Counted from the first letter of the stretch, positions 1 through 6,594 are shown. The stretch is 8,378 bases of DNA from Pseudomonadota bacterium (GCA_023413605.1 JAEZPL010000130.1:1-8378); one strand, 5' to 3'. Notes: a model not told the origin generated them from the sequence alone. Numbers and translations are program-made.

Positions 1-774
1 GCCCGGCAGCAGCCGAACGTCTTCCGCATGAAGCTGCTGGGGGCGGAGGTCGTTCCCGTCACCTCCGGCGCCAAGACGCTGAAGGACGCGATGAACGAGG
101 CGCTGCGCGACTGGGTCACCAACGTCGAGGACACCTACTACCTGATCGGCACGGCCGCCGGCCCGCACCCGTATCCCGCCATGGTCCGCGACTTCCAGTC
201 GGTGATCGGCGACGAGGTGCGCACCCAGATGCAGGAGCTGGAAGGCCGCCTGCCCGACACGCTGGTCGCCTGCGTCGGCGGCGGATCCAACGCCATCGGC
301 CTGTTCCACCCGTTCCTGGACGATCCGACCGTCCGCATGGTCGCGGTCGAGGCCGCCGGCCATGGCATCGAGAAGGGGCCGCTGGAGCACGCTGCCTCCA
401 TCACCGGCGGGCGCCCCGGCGTGCTGCACGGCAACCGCACCTACCTGCTTCAGGACGAGGACGGGCAGATCCTGGAGGGTCATTCGATCTCCGCCGGCCT
501 GGACTATCCGGGCGTCGGGCCGGAGCACGCGTGGCTGCACGACGTCGGCCGGGTCGAGTATGTGTCGGCCACCGACAAGGAGACGCTGGACGCCTTCCAG
601 CTCTGCGCCCGCACCGAGGGCATCATCCCGGCGCTGGAATCCGCGCACGCGCTGGCGGAGATCGTGAAGCGCGCCCCGAAACTGCCCAAGGACCACCTGA
701 TGGTGCTGTGCCTGTCGGGCCGCGGCGACAAGGACATCTTCTCCGTCGCCGAGCACCTGGGAGTGAAGCTGTGA
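1..774 (+). CDS. trpB: Tryptophan synthase beta subunit, 3' part (5' end outside window)
   Basis: Catalyses the PLP-dependent condensation of indole with L-serine to tryptophan, as the beta subunit of the cytoplasmic alpha2-beta2 complex. The reading frame is already open at base 1 (ARQQPNVFRMKLLGAEV), which matches roughly residue 140 of a family protein of about 400 residues, so about the first third, including the PLP-binding lysine, lies upstream of the window. Visible family landmarks are NEALRDWV, GTAAGPHPYP, the PLP-phosphate-binding glycine loop VGGGSNAIGLF, the SISAGLDYPGVGPEH block, LESAHAL with the conserved catalytic-region glutamate, and the C-terminal LSGRGDKD. The ATG at 28 is internal and is not the start. 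The stop (772-774) overlaps the trpA start by four bases, so the two subunits are probably translationally coupled. Identification is firm. Confidence 0.97.
   Translation, partial: ARQQPNVFRMKLLGAEVVPVTSGAKTLKDAMNEALRDWVTNVEDTYYLIGTAAGPHPYPAMVRDFQSVIGDEVRTQMQELEGRLPDTLVACVGGGSNAIGLFHPFLDDPTVRMVAVEAAGHGIEKGPLEHAASITGGRPGVLHGNRTYLLQDEDGQILEGHSISAGLDYPGVGPEHAWLHDVGRVEYVSATDKETLDAFQLCARTEGIIPALESAHALAEIVKRAPKLPKDHLMVLCLSGRGDKDIFSVAEHLGVKL
759..763 (+). promoter_or_regulatory. Ribosome binding site supporting the trpA GTG start
   Basis: GGGAG inside the last codons of trpB, seven bases before the GTG at 771. It decides the trpA start in favour of the GTG that overlaps the trpB stop and fits reinitiation by ribosomes finishing trpB. 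Confidence 0.6.
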
Positions 775-1631
775 GCACCGAGCAGGGCCAAAATCAAGCC
801 AAGGATCGGGGCCGCATCGCCAGGCGCTTCGCCGCCCTGAAGGCGGAGGGGCGCGCCGGTCTCGTCACCTTCATCACCGCGGGCGACCCGGATCTGGAGA
901 CCTGCCGCGCCGTGCTGGACGGCCTGCCGGCGGCCGGCGCCGACCTGATCGAGCTGGGCCCGCCCTTCAGCGACCCGATGGCCGACGGCCCGGCGATCCA
1001 GGCGGCCAGCCTGCGCGCGCTGCACGCCGGCACCACGGCGCGCAAGACGCTGGACCTCGTGCGCGGCTTCCGCCGGACGGACGCGGACACGCCGATCATC
1101 CTGATGGGCTATTACAACCCCATCCACGCCTACGGCGTCGACCGTTTCCTGGCCGACGCCGTGGAGGCCGGGGTGGACGGGCTGATCATCGTGGACCTGC
1201 CGCCGGAAGAGGACGAGGAGCTGTGCATTCCGGCGCTGAAGGCCGGCGTGAACTTCATCCGTCTGGCGACGCCGACCACCGATGACAAGCGCCTGCCGAC
1301 GGTGCTCCAGAACACCTCGGGCTTCGTCTATTACGTGTCCATCGCCGGCATCACCGGCACGGCCAGCGCCGACCACGCCGCCGTGGGCGATGCCGTGGCC
1401 CGGCTGAAGCGCCACACCGACCTGCCGGTGGCCGTCGGATTCGGCATCAAGACGCCGGACCAGGCCGCCGACGTCGCCCGCGTCGCCGACGCGGCGGTGG
1501 TGGGCTCCGCCATCGTCACGCGCATCGCCGGCGGGATCGACGCCGCCGGCACGGCCCGTCCGGGTCTGGTGGAGGACGTGCTGGGCTTCGTCCGTGAACT
1601 GTCGGCCGGCGTGCGCCGGGCGCGCGCCTGA
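771..1631 (+). CDS. trpA: Tryptophan synthase alpha subunit
   Basis: Cleaves indole-3-glycerol phosphate to indole and glyceraldehyde 3-phosphate, passing indole through the tunnel to TrpB. The predicted protein is 286 residues, close to the usual 265-280 with a slightly long N-terminus. The GTG at 771 is chosen because it forms a GTGA overlap with the trpB stop and has GGGAG seven bases upstream (759-763). Upstream codons in the same frame lie in trpB and do not look like TrpA. Family motifs include LVTFITAGDPD (about residues 31-41) and ELGPPFSDPMADGPAIQ (about 61-77), where Glu61 and Asp72 correspond to the catalytic Glu49 and Asp60 of the enteric enzyme. Others are YYVSIAGITGT and the phosphate-binding VGFGIKTPDQA. 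The proline in ELGPPFSDP is where methionine or isoleucine is more common. It is the second gene of the trpB-trpA-accD-folC block. Confidence 0.97.
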   Translation: MSTEQGQNQAKDRGRIARRFAALKAEGRAGLVTFITAGDPDLETCRAVLDGLPAAGADLIELGPPFSDPMADGPAIQAASLRALHAGTTARKTLDLVRGFRRTDADTPIILMGYYNPIHAYGVDRFLADAVEAGVDGLIIVDLPPEEDEELCIPALKAGVNFIRLATPTTDDKRLPTVLQNTSGFVYYVSIAGITGTASADHAAVGDAVARLKRHTDLPVAVGFGIKTPDQAADVARVADAAVVGSAIVTRIAGGIDAAGTARPGLVEDVLGFVRELSAGVRRARA

Positions 1632-1669
1632 ACGGAAAACCGGCGAGCGGGAATTCAGGAAAGACTTCG

Positions 1670-2641
1670 ATGAACTGGCTTACCAACTACGTCCGCCCCA
1701 AGATCCGCGCCCTGTACGCCCGCAAGGAGGTTCCGGACAACCTCTGGCACAAGTGCCCGAGCTGCGAGGCGATGCTCTTCCACCGTGACCTGGAAGAGAA
1801 CCTGAGCGTGTGCCAGCACTGTGGCTTCCACATGCGGCTGGACCCGATCAAGCGCCTGTCCTCCATGTTCGACGGCGGCGACTACCAGTCGGTGGAACTG
1901 CCGAAGTCGGTGGTCGACCCGCTGAAGTTCCGCGACCAGAAGCGCTACACCGACCGCCTGAAGGAAGCGCAGTCGAAGACCGGCCGCCACGACGCCATCG
2001 TCGTCGGTTCCGGCCTGATCGGCGGGCAGCCGGCGGTGGTCGCGGCCTTCGACTTCGGCTTCATGGGCGGCTCGATGGGCATCGCGGTGGGCGAGGGGCT
2101 GCTGACCGCCGCCCGCACGGCCATCGCGCAGAACGCCGCGCTGATCGTCGTTCCGGCATCGGGCGGCGCGCGCATGCAGGAAGGCATCCTGTCGCTGATG
2201 CAGATGCCGCGCACCACCATCGCGGTGGAAATGGTCAAGGAAGCGGGCCTGCCCTACATCGTCGTGCTGACCGACCCGACCACGGGCGGCGTCACCGCGT
2301 CCTTCGCGATGATCGGCGACATCCACATCGCCGAAAAGGGCGCGCAGATCGGCTTCGCCGGCGCCCGCGTGATCGAGAGCACGATCCGCGAGACCCTGCC
2401 GGAGGGCTTCCAGCGCTCCGAGTACCTGATGGAGCACGGCATGGTGGACATGGTCGTCCATCGCCGCGACCTGCGCCCGACGCTGGCCCGCGTCCTGGCC
2501 CTGCTGCAGCAGCCGGTGCTGGCGACGACCGAGGCCGGATCGGCGGAGCAGGCCCCCGCCCAGGCCAACGACGAGACGCGGGTGCAGGCCGAGGCATCCG
2601 ACGCGACCCCGGCGCAGGCCGGCGCCGAGCAGCGGGCCTGA
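1670..2641 (+). CDS. accD: Acetyl-CoA carboxylase carboxyltransferase subunit beta
   Basis: Beta half of the AccA/AccD carboxyltransferase, which moves the carboxyl group from biotin-BCCP to acetyl-CoA to make malonyl-CoA, the committed step of fatty acid synthesis. The protein is 323 residues. It has an N-terminal zinc ribbon with Cys29, Cys32, Cys48 and Cys51 (CPSC and CQHC), then the crotonase-like carboxyltransferase core: FGFMGGSMGIAVGE, PASGGARMQEG and LTDPTTGGVTASFA, where glycine-rich turns form the acyl-CoA and biotin oxyanion sites. The ATG at 1670 is preceded by AGGA (1657-1660), and the protein starts with the usual short basic lead-in MNWLTNYVRPKI. The last 40 or so residues are an Ala/Gln/Glu-rich tail, absent from the short enteric form and probably disordered. 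The gene lies 38 bases after trpA and 17 before folC. This trpA-accD linkage is common in alphaproteobacteria. Confidence 0.97.
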   Translation: MNWLTNYVRPKIRALYARKEVPDNLWHKCPSCEAMLFHRDLEENLSVCQHCGFHMRLDPIKRLSSMFDGGDYQSVELPKSVVDPLKFRDQKRYTDRLKEAQSKTGRHDAIVVGSGLIGGQPAVVAAFDFGFMGGSMGIAVGEGLLTAARTAIAQNAALIVVPASGGARMQEGILSLMQMPRTTIAVEMVKEAGLPYIVVLTDPTTGGVTASFAMIGDIHIAEKGAQIGFAGARVIESTIRETLPEGFQRSEYLMEHGMVDMVVHRRDLRPTLARVLALLQQPVLATTEAGSAEQAPAQANDETRVQAEASDATPAQAGAEQRA

Positions 2642-2645
2642 GGCC

Positions 2646-2652
2646 GGGAGGA
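2646..2652 (+). promoter_or_regulatory. Strong ribosome binding site for folC
   Basis: The purine run GGGAGGA ends six bases before the GTG at 2659, inside the 17-base accD-folC gap. It selects this GTG over the much longer open frame that runs back through accD in another frame. Confidence 0.7.
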
Positions 2653-2658
2653 AGCGTC

Positions 2659-3969
2659 GTGTCCGTGGTGACCATTTGCGACGAGTCGCGCGCCGACCCG
2701 GTGCTCGACCGTCTGAAGGGGCTGCACCCCAAGGTCATCGACCTGTCGTTGGACCGCATGCACCGCCTGCTGGCGGCGCTGGGCCATCCGGAGCGCCGGC
2801 TGCCGCCGGTGGTTCATGTGGCCGGGACCAACGGCAAGGGGTCCACGGTCGCCTTTCTGCGCGCCATGCTGGAGGCGGCCGGGTACCGCGTGCACGTCTA
2901 CACCTCGCCGCACCTCGTGCGCTTTCACGAGCGCATCCGGCTTGCCGGTCGCCTTATCGACGACGACCGGCTGGCCGCCCTGCTGGAGGAATGCGAGGAG
3001 GCCAACGACGGCGCCCCCATCACCTTCTTCGAAGTGACCACCGCCGCCGCCTTCCTCGCCTTCTCGCGGGTGCCGGCCGACGTGGTCCTGCTGGAAACGG
3101 GGCTGGGCGGGCGGCTGGACGCCACCAACGTGGTGGACCGCCCGGCGGTGACGGCGATCACGCGCGTGTCCTACGACCACCGCCAATTCCTGGGCGACAC
3201 GCTGGAGGCCATCGCCGGTGAGAAGGCCGGCATTTTCAAGCCGGACGTTCCCGCCGTGCTGGCCCCGCAGCCGGCGGAGGAAGCCGCGCGCACCCTGCTG
3301 TCCCGCGCAGCCGCCGTCGGGGCGCCGGTCCAGGACTGGCGCGTGACGCCGACCGGTACCGGGTTCCGCTTCGAAAGCGCCAAGCGCCGCATCGATTTGC
3401 CGCCGCCGGGGCTGGCCGGCGCGCACCAGTTCACGAACGCCGGGCTGGCGCTGGCCTGCCTGGACCTGCTGCCGGTGACGGTGGACGACGACGCGGTGCG
3501 CCGCGGGCTGGCCGCCGTGGAATGGCCGGCCCGCCTGCAACGGCTGACCCGCGGCCCGCTGGCCGGGAGCCTACCGCCGGGCTGGGATTTGTGGCTGGAT
3601 GGCGGCCACAACGACTCGGCGGGTGAGGTGCTGGCCGCGCAGGCGGAAGCCTGGGCGCGCGAGGAACCGGGCCGGCCGCTGCTGCTGATCTACGGCATGC
3701 TGGCGAGCAAGGAGCCGCGGGAGTTCGTGGAACTCCTGGCGCCCTTCATCACGGCGGCGCGCACCGTCGCCATTCCGGGTGAGGAGGCCTCGCTGCCGGC
3801 CGCGGACACCGCTGCCGCGACGCGCGCCTGCGGCATCGCCGACACGGCCCCCGCTGCCGGCGTGGCCGACGCGCTGGCCGCCCTGACCGCCCGCGTGCAG
3901 GAACCGGCCCGCGTGCTGATTTGCGGGTCGCTCTATCTGGCCGGCACGGTGCTGGCCGATAACAGTTAA
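2659..3969 (+). CDS. folC: Bifunctional dihydrofolate synthase / folylpolyglutamate synthase
   Basis: Mur-ligase family enzyme that adds L-glutamate to dihydropteroate and then further glutamates to reduced folates, using ATP in the cytoplasm. The predicted protein is 436 residues, a normal length. The ATP-binding P-loop is VAGTNGKGST (residues 54-63). The FolC block TSPHLVRFHERIRL follows, then LETGLGGRLDATNVV, ITRVSYDHRQFLGDTL and GEKAGIFK, which holds the region of the usually carbamylated lysine. The C-terminal domain has WLDGGHNDSAG, where many relatives read DGAHN. The GTG start is set by the strong ribosome binding site and by the onset of FolC-like sequence. The frame stays open upstream through accD, but that part is arginine-rich shadow sequence. 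The stop codon lies in the first copy of a 16-bp tandem repeat, so the protein ends ...VLADNS. The next gene converges on it. Confidence 0.96.
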   Translation: MSVVTICDESRADPVLDRLKGLHPKVIDLSLDRMHRLLAALGHPERRLPPVVHVAGTNGKGSTVAFLRAMLEAAGYRVHVYTSPHLVRFHERIRLAGRLIDDDRLAALLEECEEANDGAPITFFEVTTAAAFLAFSRVPADVVLLETGLGGRLDATNVVDRPAVTAITRVSYDHRQFLGDTLEAIAGEKAGIFKPDVPAVLAPQPAEEAARTLLSRAAAVGAPVQDWRVTPTGTGFRFESAKRRIDLPPPGLAGAHQFTNAGLALACLDLLPVTVDDDAVRRGLAAVEWPARLQRLTRGPLAGSLPPGWDLWLDGGHNDSAGEVLAAQAEAWAREEPGRPLLLIYGMLASKEPREFVELLAPFITAARTVAIPGEEASLPAADTAAATRACGIADTAPAAGVADALAALTARVQEPARVLICGSLYLAGTVLADNS

Positions 3970-4018
3970 GGCCGATAACAGTTAAGGCCGACAACAGTTA
4001 AGGCCGACAACGGGCAAC
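3955..4018 (+). repeat. 16-bp tandem repeat, four copies, spanning the folC stop
   Basis: Units at 3955-3970 and 3971-3986 are identical (GCCGATAACAGTTAAG). The third (3987-4002) has one change, T to C at its sixth base. The fourth (4003-4018) keeps GCCGACAAC and then diverges to GGGCAAC. Units 1 and 2 contain the odd-length dyad TAACAGTTA. The first unit encodes the end of FolC (ADNS) and its TAA. Because 16 is not a multiple of three, TAA triplets fall in all three plus-strand frames across the array. It lies in the gap between two convergent genes. Its role is unknown. Confidence 0.9.
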
Positions 4019-4057
4019 GACGGAAGCGGGTTGGTTTGAAGGATGGGAGGCGTGGCG

Positions 4058-5995
4058 TCAGCGGCCGCGCTTTCCATCCAGTTCCAGCATACTGCGCAGG
4101 GCGGCGATGGTCTTGTCGAGCGAACTGGGCTCGCCCTTGGCCGTCTTGGCGGCAGGCGGTTGGGAATCGGGCGTTCCGGGGCCGGCGGCCTTCGGTTCGA
4201 TATACACCGTGGCGCCGGATTTTTCCGCCTCCCGCACCAGTTTGCCGACCAGATTGAACGGCTCGTCCTCGCCGCCCGGATCCTTGTCCACGTTCTGGTC
4301 CGAGACTTGATCCAGGTCCCAAGCCCGGCTTTGGGTGGGCGGGACGACGCCGGTCAGCTTCCGCATGGTTGGAAGCCCGTCGTCCTCATCGAACGGCGGG
4401 GCCGCGGCCGGACGGCCGGGGCGGGCCGGAGCGGGGGCGGGCTCCTCCGACTCGTCGTCCTGCCAGTTGCCATCCTGCCTGCCGCCATTCTGCCTGCCGC
4501 TGTCCGGCCGGTTGCTGTCCCGCCGGTCGCCGTCCTCGTCATCCTCCTGCTCGACCAGCGCGCGCAAGGCCCGCAATGCCTCTTCCATCTCCAGTTCCTG
4601 GGCGGATTTCCGGAGCTTGGGCGCGTCGTCCTCGTCCTCCCCGTCGTCTTCGACGGGCTGGTCCGCGGTGATCTCATCAGAAAGCGTGAGCGCGTCGGGG
4701 TCGTCGTCGGGATCGGGCTCCGGATCCAGAACCGCCCGATCCCGAACAGGCAGATCCCGGACCGGTTCGACGTCCTGCTCCAGATCGGGCGCGGAGACGG
4801 GTGTGCGGGAACGGGCCACGCGCATCACGACCGGGTCATCGTTCGGGGAGTCGTCGGGATCGGCGGCGGCCTCCCGAACCATGTCGCGGAGCGCCGCGAT
4901 GGTCTTGTCGAGTGGCTGCTCCTGCGCGGGGGCACGTTCGCGCCGGGGCGGCGCCTGGTCCGGGTCGCGAATGGCGAAGGCGACGATCTCGTCCTCCGAC
5001 GGTTCCCCGTCAGCCTCATCGTCAGTCTTTTCGCCGTCTCCGATTCTGTTGTCGGTGCGCCCGTCGTCGAACTGACTGTCGCGGAAATTCCCGAAGTCGA
5101 TGTCGTTCAGGAACTCGTCGTCCCGCTCATCTTCCTCCAGATCCTCATCCTCATCGTCGTCGAAATCCCTGCGGACCAGCGCGTTGACCGAAAAGGCGGC
5201 CGGGAGTTCGTCGTCCTCAGGCTCGTTGTCCTCGGCCTTGTCGCGCTGTGGCTTGTCGTCGTCCAGGACCGGGTGCGCAGCCGGTTTCGCCTCCGCCATG
5301 CCGTCGGCATCGACCATGGTGCGGAGCGCCGCGATGGTGCGCTCCAACGGGGAGAGGTCATCGTCCGCATCCTCATCCCGCGAATCGCCGGCACCGGTAT
5401 GTGGAGGCGCATCCTCACCCGCCGGTTCCTCGTCCTTCGATTCCTCATCGGAATGCCCAGCCATGTCGGCGAGCGAGATGGGTTCCCACAGGGGGCGGCG
5501 CCCAGCCTCCGGCATGGCGGGACCATCGGCGGCGAGTTCGTCCAGCCGCAACGGGCGCGGCCTGGGCCGTTCCGGTTCGCTTTCGTCGCGGGGGGGCGAC
5601 GGTGCCCAATCCTCGTTGACCGGCCCGTTGGCGGTGGAATCCCGGAAGGCGGGTTGCCGCGAGGCTGGGAGCGCTTCGTCGCCGTCGCCGTGGCCGCGCA
5701 CGGCGTCGAGCAGTCCTTGCAGCGCCGCCAGCGGCCCGGCGAAGGACGGCGGCGCGTCGGGCGCGTCGATCTCCGTGCCGCCGACCAGCGAGAGGGGCGG
5801 GGGTGCCGGGCGGCTTTCCGTATCGCGCGAATCGCACCTCGAACAGCGGTAGTGCGGCGCTATGGACAGAACCGGATAATTGGGGCCGAACCGCCGATGC
5901 ATGTCGGCGCGCGGCAGCACGCCCTCGTGTCCGCAGGCGCGGCAACGGACGTGCACATCGACCTCGATGTCGCGAAGGTACAGCATGCGTGCCAT
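4058..5995 (-). CDS. Uncharacterised acidic protein: zinc-ribbon-like N-terminus plus repeated amphipathic helices
   Basis: Predicted 645-residue protein; I do not recognise a named family. Residues 1-58 look folded, with Cys18-x2-Cys21 and Cys51-x2-Cys54 (CRAC and CSRC), a spacing that suits a zinc ribbon. Nearly all the rest is rich in Asp, Glu, Pro and Arg and is probably disordered. It is punctuated by a 12-residue helix-like motif near residues 85-96 (weak), 217-228 (LERTIAALRTMV), 362-373 (LDKTIAALRDMV), 470-481 (MEEALRALRALV) and 626-637 (LDKTIAALRSML), the last ending eight residues before the C-terminus. There is no signal peptide or membrane segment, so it is probably cytoplasmic. 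The opposite strand is also open for 709 codons, but only the minus frame gives paired cysteines and a repeated motif. The ATG at 5995 has no Shine-Dalgarno sequence; see the promoter entry. A small Asn/Gln/Gly/Arg-rich patch lies near 4460-4530. Confidence 0.82.
   Translation of the reverse strand: MARMLYLRDIEVDVHVRCRACGHEGVLPRADMHRRFGPNYPVLSIAPHYRCSRCDSRDTESRPAPPPLSLVGGTEIDAPDAPPSFAGPLAALQGLLDAVRGHGDGDEALPASRQPAFRDSTANGPVNEDWAPSPPRDESEPERPRPRPLRLDELAADGPAMPEAGRRPLWEPISLADMAGHSDEESKDEEPAGEDAPPHTGAGDSRDEDADDDLSPLERTIAALRTMVDADGMAEAKPAAHPVLDDDKPQRDKAEDNEPEDDELPAAFSVNALVRRDFDDDEDEDLEEDERDDEFLNDIDFGNFRDSQFDDGRTDNRIGDGEKTDDEADGEPSEDEIVAFAIRDPDQAPPRRERAPAQEQPLDKTIAALRDMVREAAADPDDSPNDDPVVMRVARSRTPVSAPDLEQDVEPVRDLPVRDRAVLDPEPDPDDDPDALTLSDEITADQPVEDDGEDEDDAPKLRKSAQELEMEEALRALRALVEQEDDEDGDRRDSNRPDSGRQNGGRQDGNWQDDESEEPAPAPARPGRPAAAPPFDEDDGLPTMRKLTGVVPPTQSRAWDLDQVSDQNVDKDPGGEDEPFNLVGKLVREAEKSGATVYIEPKAAGPGTPDSQPPAAKTAKGEPSSLDKTIAALRSMLELDGKRGR
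4085..4120 (-). repeat. Helix repeat 5 (LDKTIAALRSML) in the acidic protein
   Basis: Residues 626-637, preceded by Glu-Pro-Ser-Ser and followed by an eight-residue tail ending in KRGR. It shares an almost exact stretch of about 17 bases with repeat 3. Confidence 0.85.
4460..4530 (-). repeat. Degenerate Arg/Asp/Gln/Gly/Asn-rich peptide repeat
   Basis: This part of the acidic protein reads as short imperfect units of the type R-x-D/N-S/G-G (RRDSNRPDSGRQNGGRQDGN). At DNA level it is imperfect 12-15-base units around CTGCCTGCCGCC. It is a likely slippage-prone low-complexity tract between helix repeats 4 and 5. Confidence 0.6.
4553..4588 (-). repeat. Helix repeat 4 (MEEALRALRALV) in the acidic protein
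   Basis: Residues 470-481. It aligns without gaps to the other copies at the conserved A-L-R core and the hydrophobic residues at positions 5, 8, 11 and 12, and is followed by EQEDDED. More diverged than copies 2, 3 and 5. Confidence 0.65.
4877..4912 (-). repeat. Helix repeat 3 (LDKTIAALRDMV) in the acidic protein
   Basis: Residues 362-373, preceded by QEQP and followed by REAAADPDD. Ten of twelve residues match repeat 5. Confidence 0.85.
5312..5347 (-). repeat. Helix repeat 2 (LERTIAALRTMV) in the acidic protein
   Basis: Residues 217-228, preceded by DDDLSP and followed by DADG. It keeps the TIAALR core but uses Glu-Arg in place of Asp-Lys. Confidence 0.85.
5708..5743 (-). repeat. Possible helix repeat 1 in the acidic protein (weak)
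   Basis: Residues 85-96 (FAGPLAALQGLL) keep the A-A-L core and the following paired hydrophobic residues, and are followed by an Asp/Gly-rich stretch as in the other copies. The first half does not match, so this copy is tentative. Confidence 0.4.
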
Positions 5996-6024
5996 CGGCG
6001 CAGTATACGCAGCGGCGTTGCCAA
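5996..6024 (-). promoter_or_regulatory. Possible leaderless promoter for the acidic protein gene
   Basis: On the minus strand TATACT (6007-6002) is followed by six bases and then the ATG at 5995, exactly where a sigma-70-type start site would fall. There is no Shine-Dalgarno sequence, which fits leaderless transcription. A TTGGCA lies only 11 bases upstream (6024-6019), too close for a normal -35 box. The same stretch also has GG-N10-GC spacing (TGGCAA, then CTGC), loosely like a sigma-54 site. The -10 is suggestive and the rest is weak. Confidence 0.4.
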
Positions 6025-6109
6025 GCCCAGCGGATTCCTTCCACCGGCCCGTGTGCGACGCCGCCGCGGCGGTGACCTTTTCGGTACGGCCATGTTACCA
6101 GATTTGGCG

Positions 6110-6138
6110 CTGAACCTCCGCGCAAACCGTGCTATAAG
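6110..6138 (+). promoter_or_regulatory. Promoter for the tRNA-Arg gene
   Basis: TATAAG at 6133-6138 makes a good -10 box, with a poor -35 (CTGAAC, 6110-6115) 17 bases upstream. Transcription would begin about five bases before the mature tRNA, a short leader usual for tRNA genes. It points away from the acidic protein gene, so the 154-base gap 5996-6149 carries divergent promoters. Confidence 0.5.
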
Positions 6139-6149
6139 CGGCGCCGGGC

Positions 6150-6226
6150 GCGTCCGTAGCTCAGCAGGATAGAGCACAGGATTCCTAATCCTGGGGCCGT
6201 GGGTTCGAATCCCGCCGGGCGCACCA
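6150..6226 (+). tRNA. tRNA-Arg, anticodon CCU
   Basis: Complete 77-base cloverleaf that decodes AGG arginine codons. The acceptor stem GCGTCCG pairs with CGGGCGC, with one G-U pair. The D stem is GCTC/GAGC. The anticodon stem CAGGA/TCCTG encloses TTCCTAA, giving CCT as the anticodon. The variable loop is short. The T arm GTGGG-TTCGAAT-CCCGC has one wobble pair. The discriminator base is A and the 3' CCA is encoded (6224-6226). AGG is rare in GC-rich alphaproteobacteria, so this is probably the minor single-copy arginine tRNA. Such genes are common integration sites, but I see no second copy of its 3' end in the window. Confidence 0.97.
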
Positions 6227-6523
6227 CTCTCCCCTCAAGTCCTTGTCAGGACAGAAAAATAGGGGTGACGACTCATCAGCTGCCACGGCCGTTTGATGAA
6301 CCTGTCCTCCATCCACCAGCCGCACCGGCTCTCACGCTCCCGCCAAGACGTCAGGCACACCGTTTCCATGGGATGGACGCGGACCGGATGGCCTGTCGTT
6401 CCCTGATGGCGGGGGCTCCGATCGGGGTGCCTTGAGAATGGATGCCTGAGAGCGGATGTTCCGCCACCGCATCGCCGTTCGGCCAGCCACCTTGGTGCTT
6501 TCAATCGCCGCTTGTGGACCTAA

Positions 6524-6553
6524 ATAGTGGCAACCGTGGCATAGTGGCGACCG
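6524..6553 (+). repeat. Pair of 13-bp direct repeats upstream of the helix-turn-helix gene
   Basis: ATAGTGGCAACCG (6524-6536) and ATAGTGGCGACCG (6541-6553) differ at one base and are 17 bases apart start to start. A third GTGGC lies between them. They end 46 bases before the start codon of a putative DNA-binding protein, so they could be its operator. This is an inference from position and repetition alone. Confidence 0.5.
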
Positions 6554-6588
6554 GGCGGCCCGACGGGGTGGTCTGTCGTGAAGGGGAC

Positions 6589-6594
6589 AGGAGG
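6589..6594 (+). promoter_or_regulatory. Ribosome binding site for the helix-turn-helix gene
   Basis: A perfect AGGAGG five bases before the GTG at 6600. It fixes this start and indicates efficient translation. Confidence 0.8.

Noticed and set aside
504..1415. 303-codon minus-strand frame over trpB and trpA
   Set aside because: Antisense to two firmly identified genes, with His/Arg/Gly-rich composition typical of shadow frames.
1810..2658. Upstream extension of the folC frame through accD
   Set aside because: The sequence is Arg/Gly/Pro-rich shadow of accD in another frame. A strong ribosome binding site and the onset of FolC-like sequence place the start at 2659.
3955..4018. CRISPR array
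   Set aside because: The 16-bp units are directly adjacent with no spacers, and no cas genes are present.
4043..6172. 709-codon open frame on the plus strand opposite the acidic protein
   Set aside because: It is antisense to the minus-strand gene, has no ribosome binding site, runs through the tRNA promoter region and reads as low-complexity Gly/Val/Arg/Leu sequence. Paired cysteines and the repeated motif appear only on the minus strand. Long antisense frames are expected in GC-rich coding DNA.
6231..6265. Terminator after the tRNA
   Set aside because: There is a hairpin, but it is followed by an A-rich tail, not a T run, so it does not fit an intrinsic terminator on the plus strand, and the stem is only five base pairs.
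6235..6504. Small minus-strand frame in the gap after the tRNA
   Set aside because: No ribosome binding site and an Arg/His/Pro/Trp-rich product with no family resemblance.
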